Source: Thermoplasmata archaeon
Lineage (GTDB): Archaea > Thermoplasmatota > Thermoplasmata > Thermoplasmatales > GCA-001856825
Length of the DNA stretch: 64,000 nt
Reading direction: 5' to 3'
Assembly: GCA_021792355.1 (NCBI GenBank)
Contig: JAJYUV010000003.1
Location: 62,001 to 126,000, forward strand
Shown: piece after piece, positions 1-8,117 of the stretch
Layout: each line of letters opens with the position of its first letter
Numbering within the stretch: position 1 is the first letter of the stretch
The notes under the pieces: generated by a model
Told to the model about the DNA's origin: nothing
Databases searched by the model: none
Seen by the model: the letters and a program-made list of their open reading frames with translations, nothing else
Program-made: the position numbers and the translations under genes

Positions 1-1053
1 CCTTCTTTTATCGCCAACGATGCCATGAGCACCAATTATTTTTGCGAGCTTTTGAGAGTTCTCGAAATTTATACTCCCTATGATCCCTTCGGCGTTATTA
101 AACATCTCAACTATCTTTGCCTCTCCCTCCGGTAGAATGTAGAAAACGTTGGTAAAATTCTTGTTCTTGAAGTATTTCTTCCCAAAATCAATCAAGACCT
201 TCTTCTCTTCCTCGAACCAGTGCCCTGTTACAGGAATGTCGTAGTACATAGCGGGAAAGAGTGATTCCAGTTCTCTTGGCACAAGGCCAAGTGGACTGGT
301 TACAATCACTTCCTGAAACCCGCTAAGATACTGGTGGATAAACGAGTGGAGTATCCTGTGTGTTTTTGAAGTTGAATAGGGCTTGACGGCCGAGCAAGGA
401 ATCAAAAGCAGGTTGTCCGACGTTTGTTTCAGATTCTCTGTCCTCTTCCTGAAATCCACTATCTCCGGTCTGTAGACTCCTTCCAGACTCGCCGCCACTA
501 TGTTTTTCGGTCGATAATCCATGAACTTTTCTATGTAAGGATAGAATTCCATGTCGAGTATTCTAAGTGCCTCCCTTGAGAAGTTTGTGAAGGAATGGGT
601 CTCAACAACCTCCCTGAACTTTTCATTATCCAGGGATAGTCTCACAAGATTGAGAATCCGATTCTTCTCCCCAATATTACTTTCCATGCATCCGGTTCCT
701 TTGTACAATCCAAACTCGCTGGTACATCTGTCGTTTCCGAGAAGATGAATGGGGGAATCGTCGAGGAGATCTATTCCCATATAGAAGAGGATAGGATAGT
801 CATTCGGGAGGCCAAAGGCAGGAAGATAAATCAGTTTGTCTGGAAACTTGAGACGAGCCTCGGTCACAGTCCTTACGAACTCCCTTGTGTTCAGTCTGTT
901 AACTCTATTCAGAACAGCGAATTTCCCACTCAAAAATATTTGGTCCTTTCTCGTGTCAAGTTTTTGGCGTTCAACAGGAATATTGTCTATGCTAAAGACA
1001 TCTGGAATCTTCTGGCCAAAGAATTCCCCATACCTTCTAGCGAGGTATCTCAT
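1..1053 (-). CDS. arcS: archaeosine synthase (ArcS/TgtA2-like), C-terminus cut by window edge
   Basis: The reading frame is open from an ATG at 1053 to the window edge, giving 351 residues of a longer protein. The C-terminal half has the archaeosine synthase pattern: a PCS..KPYS motif, then VTSPLG.VPRELE, then YDIPVTGHW. In the known family this enzyme converts preQ0 at position 15 of archaeal tRNA to archaeosine, or adds lysine to it in RaSEA organisms. The N-terminal half is a divergent TGT-like barrel, and an expected PUA domain would lie outside the window. No TGT zinc cysteines are evident in the visible part. The start follows a gap from the FtsZ-like gene upstream on the same strand. 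Family call is confident; the exact reaction is inferred. Confidence 0.85.
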   Translation of the reverse strand, partial: MRYLARRYGEFFGQKIPDVFSIDNIPVERQKLDTRKDQIFLSGKFAVLNRVNRLNTREFVRTVTEARLKFPDKLIYLPAFGLPNDYPILFYMGIDLLDDSPIHLLGNDRCTSEFGLYKGTGCMESNIGEKNRILNLVRLSLDNEKFREVVETHSFTNFSREALRILDMEFYPYIEKFMDYRPKNIVAASLEGVYRPEIVDFRKRTENLKQTSDNLLLIPCSAVKPYSTSKTHRILHSFIHQYLSGFQEVIVTSPLGLVPRELESLFPAMYYDIPVTGHWFEEEKKVLIDFGKKYFKNKNFTNVFYILPEGEAKIVEMFNNAEGIIGSINFENSQKLAKIIGAHGIVGDKRR

Positions 1054-1126
1054 TGCGAACCTAAATCAGTAAAATCTTGAGAATAAATAAACTTGTCCCG
1101 GCCTTTGGAATCAATTTCCAGTTTAT

Positions 1127-1996
1127 TCAGAAAGATCCAAAGTTGAGCATAATGAGTCCGAAGTCTCCCTGGGTATGGATGAATCCCTGCCTGAAGTCAA
1201 TGCTTCCCAGTCTGTTCTTTATTTTCCTGACGAACGTAATTACGTCGTTGGAATCTATATCACTTCCTATTTCGAGAACCATGTAGAGTCTTCTTATCTT
1301 GTCTCTCGGATACCTGTTGATCTCTTCGAACAAATCCCTTTCGGCTATGCTGAAATTTACGAACGGATATGTGAAACTAGAAACCTGAACAGGTCCATAC
1401 AGGGTGGTTAGCATCTTAATGTCGTGCAGCGAGATCCCAAGGGCGGTTGAATTGTCCACGACCTTCGAAATACTCACTACCTTCTGCCAGATGTGCTTAT
1501 AGTACCTGTTGTTAATGTCCAGTATTCGCTGGTTCTTGGAGTCTGACAGTAGATATTCCGAGTCGATGAGATCCAGTACGTCAAGGTCGGATTTTATACG
1601 CTGGACTTTCTCGAATTCCTTCTTCTTGTCTGCACCTATGGGGAGTATTGGGAAGAAACCTATTAGTGCCCCTGTAGATCTTAGGATTTTTAGTAGAGGA
1701 GGAATGATGGCATCCTGAAATCTACCCTCAATCTGAGCCACAATAAATATCAGACTGGAGGAAAAGTTGTCGATGATAATGCTCCTCTCACCTCTAAGAA
1801 TTTCATCAATCTTCTGCCCGAATCCCCCATCAAATTCTTTTAACTGGAGGATGTTATCGACCTTGCAGTCCCTGACGCTCTCAGGATCATAATCCAATCC
1901 AGAAGTTAGCGTATCTCCGGTGAAATAGGAAGCTACAGCTACACCTAGGTGTCCGACTCCTAGCACTCTCACGTTACCAAGTTTAGCGTTACCCAT
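1127..1996 (-). CDS. divergent FtsZ/tubulin-like protein lacking the GTPase signature
   Basis: This 289-residue protein follows the FtsZ fold order: a GVGHLG turn near residue 13, a segment ending in a long hydrophobic strand at about 80-87, then a GAL-type strand near 109 and an IDSEYLL segment matching the FtsZ Nd+L region. A stretch near 155-200 resembles the FtsZ linker helix and the DvK..l...G motif. The tubulin signature GGGTGTG is replaced by QIEGRF (about 88-93), so canonical GTP binding is doubtful. It overlaps the upstream ribbon-helix-helix gene by 8 bases. In haloarchaea the ribbon-helix-helix regulator CdrS sits beside ftsZ, so a division-linked role is plausible. Function is inferred from fold order and context. 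Confidence 0.6.
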   Translation of the reverse strand: MGNAKLGNVRVLGVGHLGVAVASYFTGDTLTSGLDYDPESVRDCKVDNILQLKEFDGGFGQKIDEILRGERSIIIDNFSSSLIFIVAQIEGRFQDAIIPPLLKILRSTGALIGFFPILPIGADKKKEFEKVQRIKSDLDVLDLIDSEYLLSDSKNQRILDINNRYYKHIWQKVVSISKVVDNSTALGISLHDIKMLTTLYGPVQVSSFTYPFVNFSIAERDLFEEINRYPRDKIRRLYMVLEIGSDIDSNDVITFVRKIKNRLGSIDFRQGFIHTQGDFGLIMLNFGSF

Positions 1997-2330
1997 TATT
2001 AGCAGCCTTGCTCAGCTGTTCTTTCTCTAGATCCCGTATCTTATCTCTTATATAGTCCCTGACGGCTGTCCTAATAAGGTCTTCTCCATCTACCGCCATT
2101 CCCTTGTTCACAATGACGTCGATGTTCTCGACTTCGTTTCTCGGAAGTCTAAGAGTCATTTTCTTAGAAGGACCTGTGCTGGTAAGCTCGTCAAGATGGG
2201 ACTCAATTGCCTCTCTTATGAATTCCGAGATGTTCTTGAATTTACCTGCCTCTATCAGCTCGTTGATCTTGGTGACTGACCCGAGGGATAGACGAACGGT
2301 AATTCGAGACTGGTCTGGTAGATCAGACAT
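1989..2330 (-). CDS. tandem ribbon-helix-helix (CopG-like) regulator
   Basis: The 113-residue protein contains two ribbon-helix-helix units. The first begins with RITVRLS near residue 9 and has an ISEFIREAIESHL helix. The second begins with KMTLRLP near 57 and has an EDLIRTAVRDYI helix. A single chain with two such units can form a pseudo-dimer able to bind palindromic DNA. Its last bases overlap the start of the FtsZ-like gene, so the two are almost certainly co-transcribed. It resembles CdrS-type cell division regulators in family and in neighbourhood. The segment upstream (2331-2480) is the shared divergent promoter region with the NAC gene. Confidence 0.85.
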   Translation of the reverse strand: MSDLPDQSRITVRLSLGSVTKINELIEAGKFKNISEFIREAIESHLDELTSTGPSKKMTLRLPRNEVENIDVIVNKGMAVDGEDLIRTAVRDYIRDKIRDLEKEQLSKAANNG

Positions 2331-2480
2331 TTAACATCCTTCTCCTGACTTTCTGTCAGACATATATCACATTCCAGATATTTAAGACTTTAATAAATCG
2401 CCTTTTCAATATTTAAACTGACATATTATAAATTCATAGAATCAGCAAAGGTATTATCGATATATGCAATTATAATTGAC

Positions 2481-2849
2481 ATGATGCCCGGCAGGATGAA
2501 CGAAAGGCAGATAAGGAGAATGATGCAACAGGCTGGCATAAAATCCAGCGAAATGGATGGAGTGATACAGGTCGACTTTTTATTTAGCGACAAGAAGATC
2601 TCTGTCAAGAATCCTCAGGTCACTATTCTCGATATTCAGGGAACGAGGACGTACCAAGTAGTCGGTGGACAGGAAGTCTCAGGTGCAGAAGCTGAAGTTC
2701 CCAAGTCCAAGGATTCTGATATAAACGAAGAGGACCTCAAGCTGGTGATGCAAAAGACTGGAGTGGATCGAGAGAAGGCAATCGAGTCGCTCAGAAAGAA
2801 CGGTTACAAACCTGCTGAGGCCATAATCGCACTGATGACTAGTAAATGA
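2481..2849 (+). CDS. nac: nascent polypeptide-associated complex protein
   Basis: The 122-residue product matches archaeal NAC: a short N-terminal RQIRRMMQQAGI helix, a NAC beta-barrel domain at roughly 25-75, and a C-terminal UBA domain (VDREKAIESLRKNGYKPAEAI). Archaeal NAC forms a homodimer on the ribosome near the peptide exit and shields emerging chains. The start is one of two adjacent ATGs. Its stop overlaps the ATG of the CCA-adding enzyme gene in an ATGA arrangement, so translation is probably coupled. Length is normal for the family. Confidence 0.93.
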   Translation: MMPGRMNERQIRRMMQQAGIKSSEMDGVIQVDFLFSDKKISVKNPQVTILDIQGTRTYQVVGGQEVSGAEAEVPKSKDSDINEEDLKLVMQKTGVDREKAIESLRKNGYKPAEAIIALMTSK

Positions 2850-4210
2850 ACAAAGAAATGGAGTATGATAGAAAAGAAGTTCTAAAGCTGATATTAGAAA
2901 ATCCTTCTTTGCGTAAAAAGAAATTGCAAAGGGTCGAAGAGATAGAACGCACCCTACGGAAAATTAGGGATAAAGAAAAGCTAGACTTTGAGATATTCCT
3001 GGGAGGATCGTATGCGAAAGGGACTGACATCAAAGGATCTGATGCCGATATTTTTATGCTCTTCCCGCACGAATTTGACGCAATTGAAATACTCCGAATT
3101 CTAAAGAAGGAGTTCCCGGATGGAAGAGAGGAATACTCAGACCACCCATATCTGATGCTTCCGCAGGATACGTTTTCTATAGATATAGTTCCTGGCTACA
3201 AAGCCTCTACAGGAAGCGACCTCAAAACTGCGGTCGACAGGACTCCATTCCACGTTAGATTTGTGCAAAAGAATTTCTCGCAGCGAATGAAGAATGAAGT
3301 CAGAATTCTCAAGCAGTTTCTGAAAGGCATCGGAGTCTATGGAGCGGAATCGTCAGTGCAGGGACTTTCAGGATACGTCGCCGAATTGCTAATTTACAAG
3401 TACGGTTCTTTCGATAAACTCATAACTAATGTAAGGACTTGGAAAATTCCGTGCATTCTGGATCATAACGACAAGGAGTTCAGGGGGGCAAATATCGTAT
3501 TGGTCGATCCCGTAGATTCTGGAAGGAATACCGCCGCCAACGTGTCTGTGGAAAACCTGGCGACGTTCATACTTGCAGCCAAAATGTTCAAATGGGAAAA
3601 CTGGAAAGAATTCTTCTATCCGGTGAACAGAGATTTTGATCTTCCAAAAGAGGCCGTCGTGATATACTTCCCCTGTAAGAGGTGCAACGAGGAAATCCTA
3701 ATACCTAACCTTCGAAGAATAAGTACTGTACTGAGGGGTGAACTCGATGCTCTAGGATTCAGGGTGATTTATTCTTCTGTATTTGTGACCAACGGCGGCT
3801 ACATTGTCCTCATACCAGAGGCAAATGAGCTGGGTGAAAGTGCCCTCCATCTGGGGCCTCCAGTGACTAGCCCCAACGTCAAATCCTTCCTGGAGAAATG
3901 GAGGAACGGGACTAAATTCGGCATGCCTTTCATTGCTGGAGACAGAATCTGTGTTCTTCGCGAGAGGGAAAAGAGAGAGGTGCCTGAGGCGATAGCAGAG
4001 ATAGTCCCGAAGATAAAACTGGCCAAGGATTTTGACCTCAACAGGATACTGGTAATTTCAGGATCAGACCTTGATTCTGTTCCAGAGTCTATCAGGAAGA
4101 GGTTTCTCTTCCCGTCTCTTGGAGGCTGGGCCGTCAGTCAGGGAATATTGAGCGAAATGATCCAGAATCCCAAGAAGGATAGCAACGATATAAAGAAGGC
4201 AATCAGATAG
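2846..4210 (+). CDS. cca: CCA-adding enzyme (archaeal class I tRNA nucleotidyltransferase)
   Basis: The 454-residue protein has the class I signature GGSYAKGT at residues 53-60 followed by DADIF at 66-70. The aspartates bind catalytic metal, and a third acidic residue lies in the DTFSIDI strand. The following regions match the tRNA nucleotidyltransferase substrate-binding and RNA-binding domains, and total length is typical. It builds or repairs the 3' CCA end of tRNAs, which is needed here because neither tRNA gene in this window encodes CCA. It overlaps the NAC gene by 4 bases, and its 3' end overlaps the convergent small membrane protein gene by 73 bases. Confidence 0.95.
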   Translation: MNKEMEYDRKEVLKLILENPSLRKKKLQRVEEIERTLRKIRDKEKLDFEIFLGGSYAKGTDIKGSDADIFMLFPHEFDAIEILRILKKEFPDGREEYSDHPYLMLPQDTFSIDIVPGYKASTGSDLKTAVDRTPFHVRFVQKNFSQRMKNEVRILKQFLKGIGVYGAESSVQGLSGYVAELLIYKYGSFDKLITNVRTWKIPCILDHNDKEFRGANIVLVDPVDSGRNTAANVSVENLATFILAAKMFKWENWKEFFYPVNRDFDLPKEAVVIYFPCKRCNEEILIPNLRRISTVLRGELDALGFRVIYSSVFVTNGGYIVLIPEANELGESALHLGPPVTSPNVKSFLEKWRNGTKFGMPFIAGDRICVLREREKREVPEAIAEIVPKIKLAKDFDLNRILVISGSDLDSVPESIRKRFLFPSLGGWAVSQGILSEMIQNPKKDSNDIKKAIR

Positions 4211-4425
4211 TCGGAATTCTTTTTCGTTTCATGTCCAGCTCTGTGGATTAGATAAACGCCCGCGACAAGTACAACGAACAGGAGAAGTACTCCGATGTAG
4301 CTACTCCCTGCGGGCAACAGGCCGGTCAAGAAACCTAGGAATGCAGATAATGTGAATGCAATCAACATTGCCTTGCCCCTTGTAACGTCAGCGACTACGT
4401 ACTTTTTCCTATCAAACGTTTCCAC
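4138..4425 (-). CDS. small membrane protein, three predicted helices
   Basis: The 95-residue protein has predicted membrane helices at about 20-40, 43-60 and 75-92, with a charged HRAGHETKKNS loop between the second and third. I do not recognise a family. The start is GTG, directly after the triosephosphate isomerase stop, with GAGGT about nine bases upstream, so the two genes probably share a transcript. The 3' end overlaps the convergent cca gene by 73 bases. The overlap lowers confidence, but the hydrophobic pattern and ribosome binding site support it. Confidence 0.6.
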   Translation of the reverse strand: METFDRKKYVVADVTRGKAMLIAFTLSAFLGFLTGLLPAGSSYIGVLLLFVVLVAGVYLIHRAGHETKKNSDYLIAFFISLLSFLGFWIISLNIP

Positions 4426-5070
4426 TTACACTACCTCTTTCATCATTTCTACGACGACCTTCATCGGGTCCGGGGATTTAACTACTCCTGAGGCCACGAG
4501 GACTCCCTCCGCACCCAGATTCCTGCTAGCCCTTATGTCCTCCCTGTTCTTTATTCCAGCCCCCACAATGAGTTTTGATCCACTCCCTCTTAGGAGTTCT
4601 GCAGCTTCTTCTATGATTTCTGGCTTTGCTGTCGAGACAGACGTGTTCCCTCCAATGAGTTCGGGAGGCTCATATGCTATGAAATCCGGATGGAAAATCA
4701 CCACATTCCTTATTTCCTCTAAGTCTGCAGCACATACTAGCGTCCTCAAACCCAGTCGGGATGCCATTTCGATAGATTGTCTGATCTTTTCAGTGCTGAT
4801 CTTGTGTTCAGAGTGGTTCAACATCAGTCCTGAATACTGGTATTCTTTCAGAACTCCTATAGGTATGTGACCCGTAAACGGTCCAGAATCGAGAGGTTCA
4901 GCAGTCTGCACGTACTTCGTCAGTCTTGTCTCGATGAGAGAATCCAACGGATTCAGAACCAGCACTATTGATTCCTTCGGGATGGATGAATTTTCAATGC
5001 TTCGGACTAATTTCAATGCATTCCTTGAGGTAGACTCCGAATATGCTTTGAAATTAATAAAAAAGAGCAA
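4426..5070 (-). CDS. tpiA: triosephosphate isomerase
   Basis: This is the short archaeal type, 214 residues, usually tetrameric. Catalytic residues are visible: Lys8 in INFKAY, His86 in NHSEH, and Glu134 in YEPPELIGG. The phosphate-binding VGAGI and GVLVASG loops follow near the C-terminus. It interconverts dihydroxyacetone phosphate and glyceraldehyde 3-phosphate in the cytoplasm. The ATG chosen places Lys8 at the family position. A small membrane protein gene follows with no gap. Confidence 0.96.
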   Translation of the reverse strand: MLFFINFKAYSESTSRNALKLVRSIENSSIPKESIVLVLNPLDSLIETRLTKYVQTAEPLDSGPFTGHIPIGVLKEYQYSGLMLNHSEHKISTEKIRQSIEMASRLGLRTLVCAADLEEIRNVVIFHPDFIAYEPPELIGGNTSVSTAKPEIIEEAAELLRGSGSKLIVGAGIKNREDIRASRNLGAEGVLVASGVVKSPDPMKVVVEMMKEVV

Positions 5071-5074
5071 AAAT

Positions 5075-5542
5075 TCACCCTAGCTTTGCAACCGCTTCCT
5101 CAACTTCCTTGTAGTTTGGTTCCTTCCCAGGGTTCTCACTCACCCATTTGTATGTGATCTTCCCGTTCTTGTCCAGCACAAAAACAGCTCTCTTTGAGAC
5201 GGTGAGTCCGTTTATGTTGAAGGCGTTTTCATGGACACCTCCATAAGCCCTGCTCACACTCTCTGTGAAATCGCTCAGTAAAGGAAAATTCAAATTGTTC
5301 TCTTTCTTGAACTGTGCAAGCGAGAATGGCTGATCTACGCTTATTCCATAAACCTGAGCCTTGATTCTGTTGAAGCTTGCCATTGCATCCCTGAAGGTGC
5401 AGAGTTCCTTGGTACAGACAGACGTAAAGGCTCCAGGGAAAAATGCCAACACTGCAGGGTGCCCGAGCATGCTAGATGACTTGACCGGTTTCAAGTCTGA
5501 GTCTACTAGTTCAAAATCCGGTGCCTTGTCTCCAATGTTCAT
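5075..5542 (-). CDS. peroxiredoxin (AhpC/TSA, BCP/AhpE-like)
   Basis: From the ATG at 5542 the product is 155 residues and starts in the standard way (MNIGDKAPDFEL). The peroxidatic cysteine is Cys43 in the PGAFTSVCT motif, with a possible resolving cysteine at Cys48. An upstream in-frame ATG at 5608 would add 22 residues not found in the family, so the shorter start is preferred. It reduces peroxides at the expense of a thiol partner in the cytoplasm. The tpiA gene follows four bases downstream on the same strand. Confidence 0.92.
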   Translation of the reverse strand: MNIGDKAPDFELVDSDLKPVKSSSMLGHPAVLAFFPGAFTSVCTKELCTFRDAMASFNRIKAQVYGISVDQPFSLAQFKKENNLNFPLLSDFTESVSRAYGGVHENAFNINGLTVSKRAVFVLDKNGKITYKWVSENPGKEPNYKEVEEAVAKLG

Positions 5543-5617
5543 AGTTGGTTTATGTAGACTTATTATTAAAAACTCGCCCATTGTGTCTAAATATCTGACA
5601 CTAACCATTGGAATAAT

Positions 5618-6114
5618 CTAAGACTGCTGTTTGCCACTGCTCTTCTTCACATACTTCATTCTCTTTGCTCTCTGGTCATACCTCTCCTGACCTGCGTTGA
5701 ACAACGCCTTATCTTCTTCTGTTTCCAGTTTAAGCTGGGGTACCTCCACAGGCTTCCCGTTGTCGTCAAGCGCAACCATAGTCACGGTGGCCTTCCTGTG
5801 AAATTGATATCTCCTGTTTCCAGGTTTTCTGCAAACACTTCCACACCTACCTCCATTGAAGACCTACCAACAAAGTTCAGTCTCCCTTTCAATTCAACGA
5901 GGTCTCCAATACGAACGGGATAGATGAAATCTATGTGCTCTATATTCGCCGTAACACAATTTCTTCTGCAGTGTTTGGTTGCAACGATCCCGGCTATCTC
6001 ATCTACCATCTTCAATATGGTTCCACCAAAAACGTTTCCAGCGACATTTGCGTCTGGGGGTAACATTACCCTGGATATTGACGATTCGGATTCTCTCGGT
6101 GTTTTTTCTTCCAT
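5618..6114 (-). pseudogene. acyl-CoA thioesterase (hot-dog fold) with a single frameshift
   Basis: The first frame, from ATG at 6114, encodes a YciA-like hot-dog thioesterase: an N-terminal PPDANVAGNVFGGTILKMVDE segment holding the catalytic aspartate, then HIDFIYPVRIGDLVEL. It stops early at 5782 in TGA. The missing C-terminus is fully readable in the next frame down to a TAG at 5618: VTMVALDDNGKPVEVP, then a lysine-rich tail. The break falls near 5790-5800, at a GG/GGCC run, and restoring one base gives a family-length protein. It is either a sequencing or assembly indel or a recent mutation. The intact protein would hydrolyse acyl-CoA. Confidence 0.85.
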
Positions 6115-6118
6115 TTAA

Positions 6119-6469
6119 GACGCCTCTATACTTATTGAATTGCCTGTTTATCGTCATTGCAAAGTCTGTATATAGAGATTGGGAATGTCTTTAGACGTAT
6201 CGCGGAAATTACGGATAGAATGTTCAAGGATGTCTCCTCTAGGACACTTCAGGGCTCAAATCAGTAACCTGACCAACCCCCCAGAACGGGAATAATCGTT
6301 CTTAGTTCGGAATGTTAAATATGATGAATAAGATTATTAATCGATTTAATGAGGGTCCACCAGGGAAACGGCATCTTGGAAAGGAAGCAACTCACTTATG
6401 CTTACGAGAAAGAATTTTTGAACCGTTTCCGTGATTTGCCCTTCGAACGTTTAGAGAGTGAGTGATGTT
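6119..6469. other. intergenic region upstream of the thiolase gene
   Basis: No gene is supported here. It holds the 5' regions of the divergent thioesterase and thiolase genes. A perfect 8-base inverted repeat, GGAAACGG at 6364-6371 and CCGTTTCC at 6423-6430, flanks a 51-base spacer, and an AT-rich stretch lies at 6318-6345. The repeat could be a regulatory site or chance. Confidence 0.4.
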
Positions 6470-7651
6470 ATGAAATCAAATGATGAAAAAGTTGCAATCA
6501 TAGGGATTGGGCATTCCAAGTTCGGGAAGAGGCTTGACGTAGGCATTAATGAACTGGGCTGGGAGGCGATAAGACCTGCCCTGCAGGATGCTGGAATAAC
6601 TCAGAAGGAAGTGGATTTCTATTCGGTCGGAAATTTCGGCTACTGGAGCGAGGAGATACTTCCTGCGGTGACCATAGGGGAATATGCGGGACTCACTTGT
6701 GGCAGCCTCAAAACAGAGGCTGCCTGTGCATCTGGCAGCGCCTCACTCAAGATAGCGATGGATAGCATCCTCTCGGGAAATGGAAAGATAGCCATGGCCA
6801 TGGGCATCGAGAAGATGTACAATTCCCCCAACGGTACGATTATAGAACTCATTGGAAGAGCTGGAAACTATTTCTGGGAGTTTGAGAACTTTGGAATGAC
6901 TTTTCCTGGGTACTACGCACTTTATGCAACCAGATATCTTGAAGAATTCAAGTCAAGAGAGGAGGATTTGTGCGAAGCAGCGGTCAAAGCCCACCATTAC
7001 GGAGCCCTCAATCCATATGCACAGTTTCAGAAAGAGACGACAGTTGAGGAGTGCATGAAATCAAAATATGTATCGAGGCCTTTAAAACTCATGGATTCGT
7101 CACCAATTACCGACGGTGCCGCCGCGGTGATACTTGCAAGAGGAGATGTCGCACGTAAATTCACGGATACCCCTGTCTATATAGAAAGTCAGGGTTATGC
7201 TACGGGTACGGCATACATCGGGAGAAGAGACGAGTACACAGGATTGGAAGCTAGTAGGAGAGCAGCTGAATCTGCCCTCAAGAGGGCAGGGATTGATGGA
7301 ATCGGGAACAATTTCGACCTGTTTGAGGTCCATGACTGCTTTACCATCGCCGAAGTGATGGCTTATGAAGACGTCGGGATAGCCAGGCGGGGGGAAGGCA
7401 TCAAGCTACTGAGGGAACACCAGACTTTCAGGGATGGAAAGTACCCGGTGAACCTGGACGGGGGGCTGAAGTCAAAGGGGCATCCTATTGGTGCGACAGG
7501 AATAAGTCAAGCTGTAGAAATAACCAAACAGCTAAGAGGGGAAGCAGAGAGAGGAAGGCAGGCGGATATAAAGAGAGGAAAAGCTCTGCAGCACAACGTG
7601 GGAGGGACTGGGCACTATGCGTATGTTACAATCTACTCAAGGGGTGATTAA
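6470..7651 (+). CDS. thiolase family acetyl-CoA acetyltransferase
   Basis: The protein has the thiolase nucleophile Cys86 in the EAACASGS motif, and the C-terminal FEVHDCF, GGLKSKGHPIGATG and HNVGGTGH motifs carrying the active-site histidines. It matches the archaeal SCP-x-like thiolase class, which condenses or cleaves acyl-CoA. The ATG at 6470 is preferred over a GTG at 6458 because AGTGAT lies three bases upstream, the same arrangement as before the next gene. A DUF35 gene follows directly. In archaea such thiolases form stable complexes with DUF35 proteins that bind the CoA moiety. Confidence 0.92.
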   Translation: MKSNDEKVAIIGIGHSKFGKRLDVGINELGWEAIRPALQDAGITQKEVDFYSVGNFGYWSEEILPAVTIGEYAGLTCGSLKTEAACASGSASLKIAMDSILSGNGKIAMAMGIEKMYNSPNGTIIELIGRAGNYFWEFENFGMTFPGYYALYATRYLEEFKSREEDLCEAAVKAHHYGALNPYAQFQKETTVEECMKSKYVSRPLKLMDSSPITDGAAAVILARGDVARKFTDTPVYIESQGYATGTAYIGRRDEYTGLEASRRAAESALKRAGIDGIGNNFDLFEVHDCFTIAEVMAYEDVGIARRGEGIKLLREHQTFRDGKYPVNLDGGLKSKGHPIGATGISQAVEITKQLRGEAERGRQADIKRGKALQHNVGGTGHYAYVTIYSRGD

Positions 7652-8083
7652 ATGCCGAACGAACCTATCCTAGAAGACAGAAGAGTTCTTGACCTAAGAT
7701 ACAGGATGCCTATTTCTCAGATATCTAATTTCTTCGACGGTCTTGAGAAAGGCAAGGTTCGAGGAACTAAATGTCGAGACTGCGGAAGAATGTACTTCCC
7801 TCCACAGTCTGATTGTCCAGTCTGCATGAAGAGAAACCTGGACTGGGTGGATCTAGATGGCGAAGCAACACTTGAAACGTTTACGATAGTCGAAGTTACT
7901 CCGACATCTTTCGTGACAGAGGGAAGTTATATAGTTGCAGTAGGACTCCTGAAAGAAGGAGTACGAATACTCTCTTGGTTGAATGTCACAGATAGGGGAA
8001 GCATTAAAGTCGGGATGAGGATGAGATTGAAAGCATTAAAGAAAAACGAGGGGTACTACAGTTACGAATTCTTTCCTTATTAG
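7652..8083 (+). CDS. DUF35 zinc-ribbon/OB-fold acyl-CoA-binding protein
   Basis: The 143-residue protein has an N-terminal helix, a rubredoxin-like zinc ribbon with CRDC and CPVC pairs near residues 45-65, and an OB-fold (ATLETFTIVEVTP onward). DUF35 proteins are partners of archaeal thiolases and bridge them to HMG-CoA synthase in mevalonate synthesis. No HMG-CoA synthase is in this window, so here it may serve a degradative thiolase. GGGGTGAT is placed three bases before the ATG, and the gene begins where the thiolase gene ends. Confidence 0.92.
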   Translation: MPNEPILEDRRVLDLRYRMPISQISNFFDGLEKGKVRGTKCRDCGRMYFPPQSDCPVCMKRNLDWVDLDGEATLETFTIVEVTPTSFVTEGSYIVAVGLLKEGVRILSWLNVTDRGSIKVGMRMRLKALKKNEGYYSYEFFPY

Positions 8084-8117
8084 GTAGGTCATCACTTGGG
8101 TAGCAGATAACCTAAGA

